This document shows positions 61,099 to 64,000 of a stretch of DNA of 64,000 nucleotides, piece by piece. Location of the stretch: assembly GCF_012641265.1 (NCBI RefSeq), contig NZ_JABAHZ010000002.1, positions 310,001 through 374,000 on the forward strand. Reading direction: 5' to 3'. Below the pieces are notes generated by a model. It was not told the origin of the DNA and did no database searches. It saw only the letters and a list, made by a program, of their open reading frames with translations. Origin of the DNA: Chitinophaga eiseniae. Lineage in GTDB: Bacteria; Bacteroidota; Bacteroidia; Chitinophagales; Chitinophagaceae. The position numbers and the translations under genes are program-made. Position 1 is the stretch's first letter. The number at the start of each line of letters is the position of its first letter.

Positions 61099-61962
61099 CT
61101 ATTTGAACATCATGTCCCGGAAATCCTGTGGAGAGATACCTGTATTATTTTTAAAAAAACGGCTAAAGTAAGCAGGGTCTTCAAATCCAAGCTCATAGCA
61201 GATCTCCTTGACACTTTTATGACTAAAGGCCAGGTTGCGTTTGGATTCGAGTACAATACGATCGTGGAGTAGTTCAGTAACAGTACGACCAGCCGTTTCT
61301 TTGGTGATTTCATTTAATCTTTTAGGCGTGAGCGCAAAAGCATTGGCATAAAAAGCCACCTGGTGTTCTGTTCTGTAATGTTGTTCGAGCAAGCGGCGTA
61401 ATTGCACTACCCGGGCATCGTGGGTGAAAGGCATCATCGTTTCTGCCGCATTGCGTTTCTTTTCCCGCTCAATAAGTAACAAGAAAGCGTTGAGGTAATG
61501 TTTTACAACCCCCTGGCTGCAATGAGGCGCCGTGGTTTTTTCCTGTGCCATGAGGGAGATCAGGCCATGCAGCGAGGTGGAGGTATGATCGCTGATGGTG
61601 ATGGGAGCATATCCATGCCAGTTGTCGAATAAGTTGGTAAAGTCGTAGAGGGTTTCCTTATCATGCTTATTGGTAAAATAAAATTGTTCGGTGAAGTACA
61701 GGAAATGGCCTTCCCGCTCGCAATCCAGCTGATGTACCTGCCCTGGACGAAGCAGAAAAATCATATTATCTTCCACTTCATACCAAACAAAATCCACCAT
61801 ATGTCTGCCTTTGCCCCTGATGATCCAGATAATCTGGAAATGATCATGGCGATGGGGCTGGTCTGTGAGCTCATTGCGGAAGGTACCCAATGGCGCTACA
61901 TTGAACTGCCCTTTGAAAGGTAGTTGCTGATAAGGAATATCTATGCTTTTATTCACTAACAT
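61099..61962 (-). CDS. AraC-family regulator of the efflux operon
   Basis: 287 residues from the ATG at 61962 (MLVNKSIDIPYQQL); the longer frame to 62085 has an atypical N-terminus. The N-terminal cupin (HRHDHFQIIWIIRGKGRHMVDF, PGQVHQL) binds an effector. The C-terminal double HTH (HQVAFYANAFALTPKRLNEITKETAGRTVTELLHDRIVLESKRNLAFSHKSVKEICYELGFEDPAYFSRFFKNNTGISPQDFR) is canonical. It lies just upstream of tolC on the same strand, so it probably controls the efflux operon, and read-through could add to it. Confidence 0.9.
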   Translation of the reverse strand: MLVNKSIDIPYQQLPFKGQFNVAPLGTFRNELTDQPHRHDHFQIIWIIRGKGRHMVDFVWYEVEDNMIFLLRPGQVHQLDCEREGHFLYFTEQFYFTNKHDKETLYDFTNLFDNWHGYAPITISDHTSTSLHGLISLMAQEKTTAPHCSQGVVKHYLNAFLLLIEREKKRNAAETMMPFTHDARVVQLRRLLEQHYRTEHQVAFYANAFALTPKRLNEITKETAGRTVTELLHDRIVLESKRNLAFSHKSVKEICYELGFEDPAYFSRFFKNNTGISPQDFRDMMFK

Positions 61963-62105
61963 ATAGAGGTCCGAAATTACGCCTTTATCGCCTATTTCCG
62001 GTTCCCTGCTTCCGCCGTTCGTGGAATTTAATGTAGCTTTAAGCCGTAGCGGAAATTGCCGGCTTCGGAGCGCCACTTTTAGCAAATTTTTACCCTACAT
62101 GTTAC

Positions 62106-62113
62106 TAACTTTG
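62106..62113 (+). promoter_or_regulatory. -7 promoter box TAACTTTG of ispG
   Basis: Perfect TAnnTTTG, 22 nt before the ATG at 62136. Confidence 0.5.
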
Positions 62114-62135
62114 CTCTGCAGGAAAACAAAAATGT

Positions 62136-64000
62136 ATGCAACTTTATTGCAACTCTTTAACAGAATACAAGCGACTGGCCACACTGGAAGTAAAGGTGGG
62201 AGATCTGATCATCGGTAACTTTAACCCGGTGCGCATTCAAACAATGACCACCACCGATACCATGGATACTGCGGCCACTGTAGCCCAAACCATCCGCTGT
62301 ATTGAAGCAGGTGCCGAGCTGGTAAGAATTACCGCCCCCAGTAAGAAAGAGGCAGATAACTTATTGGTTATCAAGAATGAACTTCGCAAACAAGGATATA
62401 CTACTCCCCTGGTAGCCGATATTCACTTTACCCCCAATGCTGCGGAAATTGCCGCCCGCATTGTGGAAAAAGTGCGTGTAAACCCCGGGAATTATGTAGA
62501 TAAAAAGAAATTTGAACAGATTGATTATACCGACAGTGAATACCAGGAAGAGATAGACCGTATCCGGGAGCGCTTTTCCCCGCTGGTAAAGATCTGTAAA
62601 GAATACGGCACCGCTATGCGGATAGGCACCAACCATGGTTCCCTGAGCGACCGTATCATGAGCCGCTATGGCGATACCCCCATGGGTATGGTGGAAAGCG
62701 CCATGGAATTCTTGCGCATCGCAGAAGATCTGCACTATCGCAATATAGTGCTGAGCATGAAGGCCAGCAATCCGCAGGTAATGGTACAGGCTTACCGCTT
62801 GCTGGTACAAACCATGCAACAGGAGCTGGGACACTGCTACCCGCTGCACCTGGGCGTTACAGAAGCCGGTGATGGTGAAGATGGCCGCATTAAATCGGCT
62901 ATCGGCATCGGTACGCTGCTTGAGGATGGCGTAGGCGATACCATTCGTGTATCTCTCACAGAAGATCCTGAATTTGAACTCCCTGTATGTAAGGATATCG
63001 TGAAACGTTATACCAACCGCCAGGACACTATTGCGCTACAACCAGTTACGCAGGTGCCCTACTCCCCGTTTGAATACCAACGCCGGGAAAGCCTGGCCGT
63101 AGAAAATACCGGCGACAAACAAGTCCCGGTGGTAGTAGCTGATTACAGCCAGCAGGGTGCTCTTGAGCCAGAACACTTACAAGCTATCGGCTATGTATAC
63201 GATGCCCCCAGCGATAAATGGAACATCGGAGATGCAGCAGCAGATTACCTCTATACCGGCAAACAGGTTCCTGGTTTCGGCTTACCCGGCACCCTCCGCG
63301 TGGTGGTAGATGCAGACCACTGGCAGCATACAGCTTCTTCCACTGAGATAGTACCTTACTTTACCGCCGAACAATATGTACAAGCCCTGGCCAGTGGTAA
63401 AACCGCGCCAGTGAACTTTGTACAGTATAACTGTAACAACAGTAACGCTACCCAGGAGGAATTACTCCGCCAGTTGCAGCAACCTGCCATTGCCGCCAAT
63501 GCTATACTGGTAGCCACTGCCACCGGCAGCAATGCGATGGCAGCCATCAGGCGTTTATTTATTTCCCTGCTGACAGATAATATCAAAGTGCCGGTGATTA
63601 TACAGAGTATCAGTCAACAGCCTACGGCCGATGAACACCTGATCCACCATGCTACCGAAGCGGGCGCCCTCTTGCTGGATGGCTTCGGCGATGGCATATG
63701 GCTGACCAACCAGGCGCCTGTTACTGGCGAAACTGCCTCGCTCAATAACATTGCCTTTGGTATTTTACAGGCTACCCGCACCCGTATTTCCAAAACAGAA
63801 TATATTTCCTGCCCATCCTGCGGCCGTACCCTGTTTGATTTACAGGAAACCACTGCCAGGATACGGGCGGTAACCCATCATCTGAAAGGCGTTAAAATAG
63901 CCATCATGGGCTGTATCGTGAATGGACCCGGTGAAATGGCTGATGCCGATTTCGGATACGTAGGCAGCGGTGTAGGAAAAATTACCCTGTACAAAGGGAA
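62136..64000 (+). CDS. ispG: 4-hydroxy-3-methylbut-2-enyl-diphosphate synthase IspG (3' partial)
   Basis: The frame runs from the ATG at 62136 (MQLYCNSLTEYKRLATLEVK) past the window end (over 620 residues). It catalyses the [4Fe-4S] reductive step of the MEP isoprenoid pathway. The TIM barrel includes VRITAPSKKEADNLL, DIHFTPNAAEIAA, RVNPGNYVDKKKF and GTNHGSLSDRI. An inserted domain between the barrel and the cluster domain makes this the long form found in Bacteroidota, Chlamydiae and plants. The cluster domain has CPSCGRTLFDL and GCIVNGPGEMADADFGYVG. An ATG 4 nt upstream is out of frame. Confidence 0.95.
   Translation, partial: MQLYCNSLTEYKRLATLEVKVGDLIIGNFNPVRIQTMTTTDTMDTAATVAQTIRCIEAGAELVRITAPSKKEADNLLVIKNELRKQGYTTPLVADIHFTPNAAEIAARIVEKVRVNPGNYVDKKKFEQIDYTDSEYQEEIDRIRERFSPLVKICKEYGTAMRIGTNHGSLSDRIMSRYGDTPMGMVESAMEFLRIAEDLHYRNIVLSMKASNPQVMVQAYRLLVQTMQQELGHCYPLHLGVTEAGDGEDGRIKSAIGIGTLLEDGVGDTIRVSLTEDPEFELPVCKDIVKRYTNRQDTIALQPVTQVPYSPFEYQRRESLAVENTGDKQVPVVVADYSQQGALEPEHLQAIGYVYDAPSDKWNIGDAAADYLYTGKQVPGFGLPGTLRVVVDADHWQHTASSTEIVPYFTAEQYVQALASGKTAPVNFVQYNCNNSNATQEELLRQLQQPAIAANAILVATATGSNAMAAIRRLFISLLTDNIKVPVIIQSISQQPTADEHLIHHATEAGALLLDGFGDGIWLTNQAPVTGETASLNNIAFGILQATRTRISKTEYISCPSCGRTLFDLQETTARIRAVTHHLKGVKIAIMGCIVNGPGEMADADFGYVGSGVGKITLYKG

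Noticed and set aside
62361..62849. 162-codon minus-strand open frame opposite ispG
   Set aside because: The opposite strand encodes the conserved IspG barrel; this frame is a shadow.

Overview
The window is chromosomal DNA of a Bacteroidota bacterium, most likely a Chitinophaga-like member of Chitinophagaceae (genus is inference). Evidence: gliding genes gldE and gldD next to ssb, mutY and an HU gene; many -7 boxes matching TAnnTTTG just upstream of start codons with little Shine-Dalgarno signal; ECF sigma/anti-sigma pairs, one anti-sigma carrying a SusC-like VVVIGYG motif; a long Bacteroidota-type IspG; and CarB without its C-terminal regulatory domain. No tRNA, rRNA, CRISPR array, prophage or insertion sequence was seen.

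Layout. 1-6010: end of an NtrC-type response regulator, its NtrY-like kinase, a YhhN-family membrane protein, nadB and an LpxL-type acyltransferase. 6019-10560: BON lipoprotein, persulfide-dioxygenase-like MBL/rhodanese protein with an ArsR regulator, tsaB, a 3-hydroxyacyl-CoA dehydrogenase-like protein and ridA. 10660-20380: L,D-transpeptidase, RNase G, a 31-residue basic mS38/COX24-like protein, TPR protein, HU, mutY, ssb, gldE, gldD and a DUF3109 protein. 20420-32140: LutB-like iron-sulfur protein, ECF sigma/anti-sigma-TonB pair, purH, a secreted fibre-like protein, comEC and carB. 32300-39000 is the accessory part: an unknown protein, a candidate RiPP cluster (79-residue peptide, DUF692/MNIO enzyme, partner protein), an MFS transporter, a DeoR regulator divergent from a 5'-nucleotidase, a double-HTH regulator and a 91-residue protein in AT-rich DNA. 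39100-54740: TPR protein, acsA, hydrolase, small L,D-transpeptidase, M16 peptidase, a second sigma/anti-sigma operon with an outer-membrane-type protein and a lipoprotein, kbl, a catalytically dead class D beta-lactamase homologue and batB/batC-like genes. 55110-64000: an AraC regulator followed by a tolC-RND-HlyD efflux operon, and the start of ispG.

The main candidate for a new system is 33002-35014. A cytosolic peptide with a central GCQACLSG motif is followed by an intercistronic hairpin, then by a DUF692 enzyme and a helper encoded 4 nt later; a 10-bp inverted repeat lies at the peptide promoter. This is the architecture of MNIO RiPP pathways such as methanobactin and 3-thiaglutamate, but the peptide resembles neither precursor. 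Other notable items are an imperfectly duplicated long palindromic element (10565-10655 and 51814-51916), a beta-lactamase homologue that lost both SxxK catalytic residues, a SusC-like motif inside an anti-sigma factor, and a duplicated anti-sigma domain.
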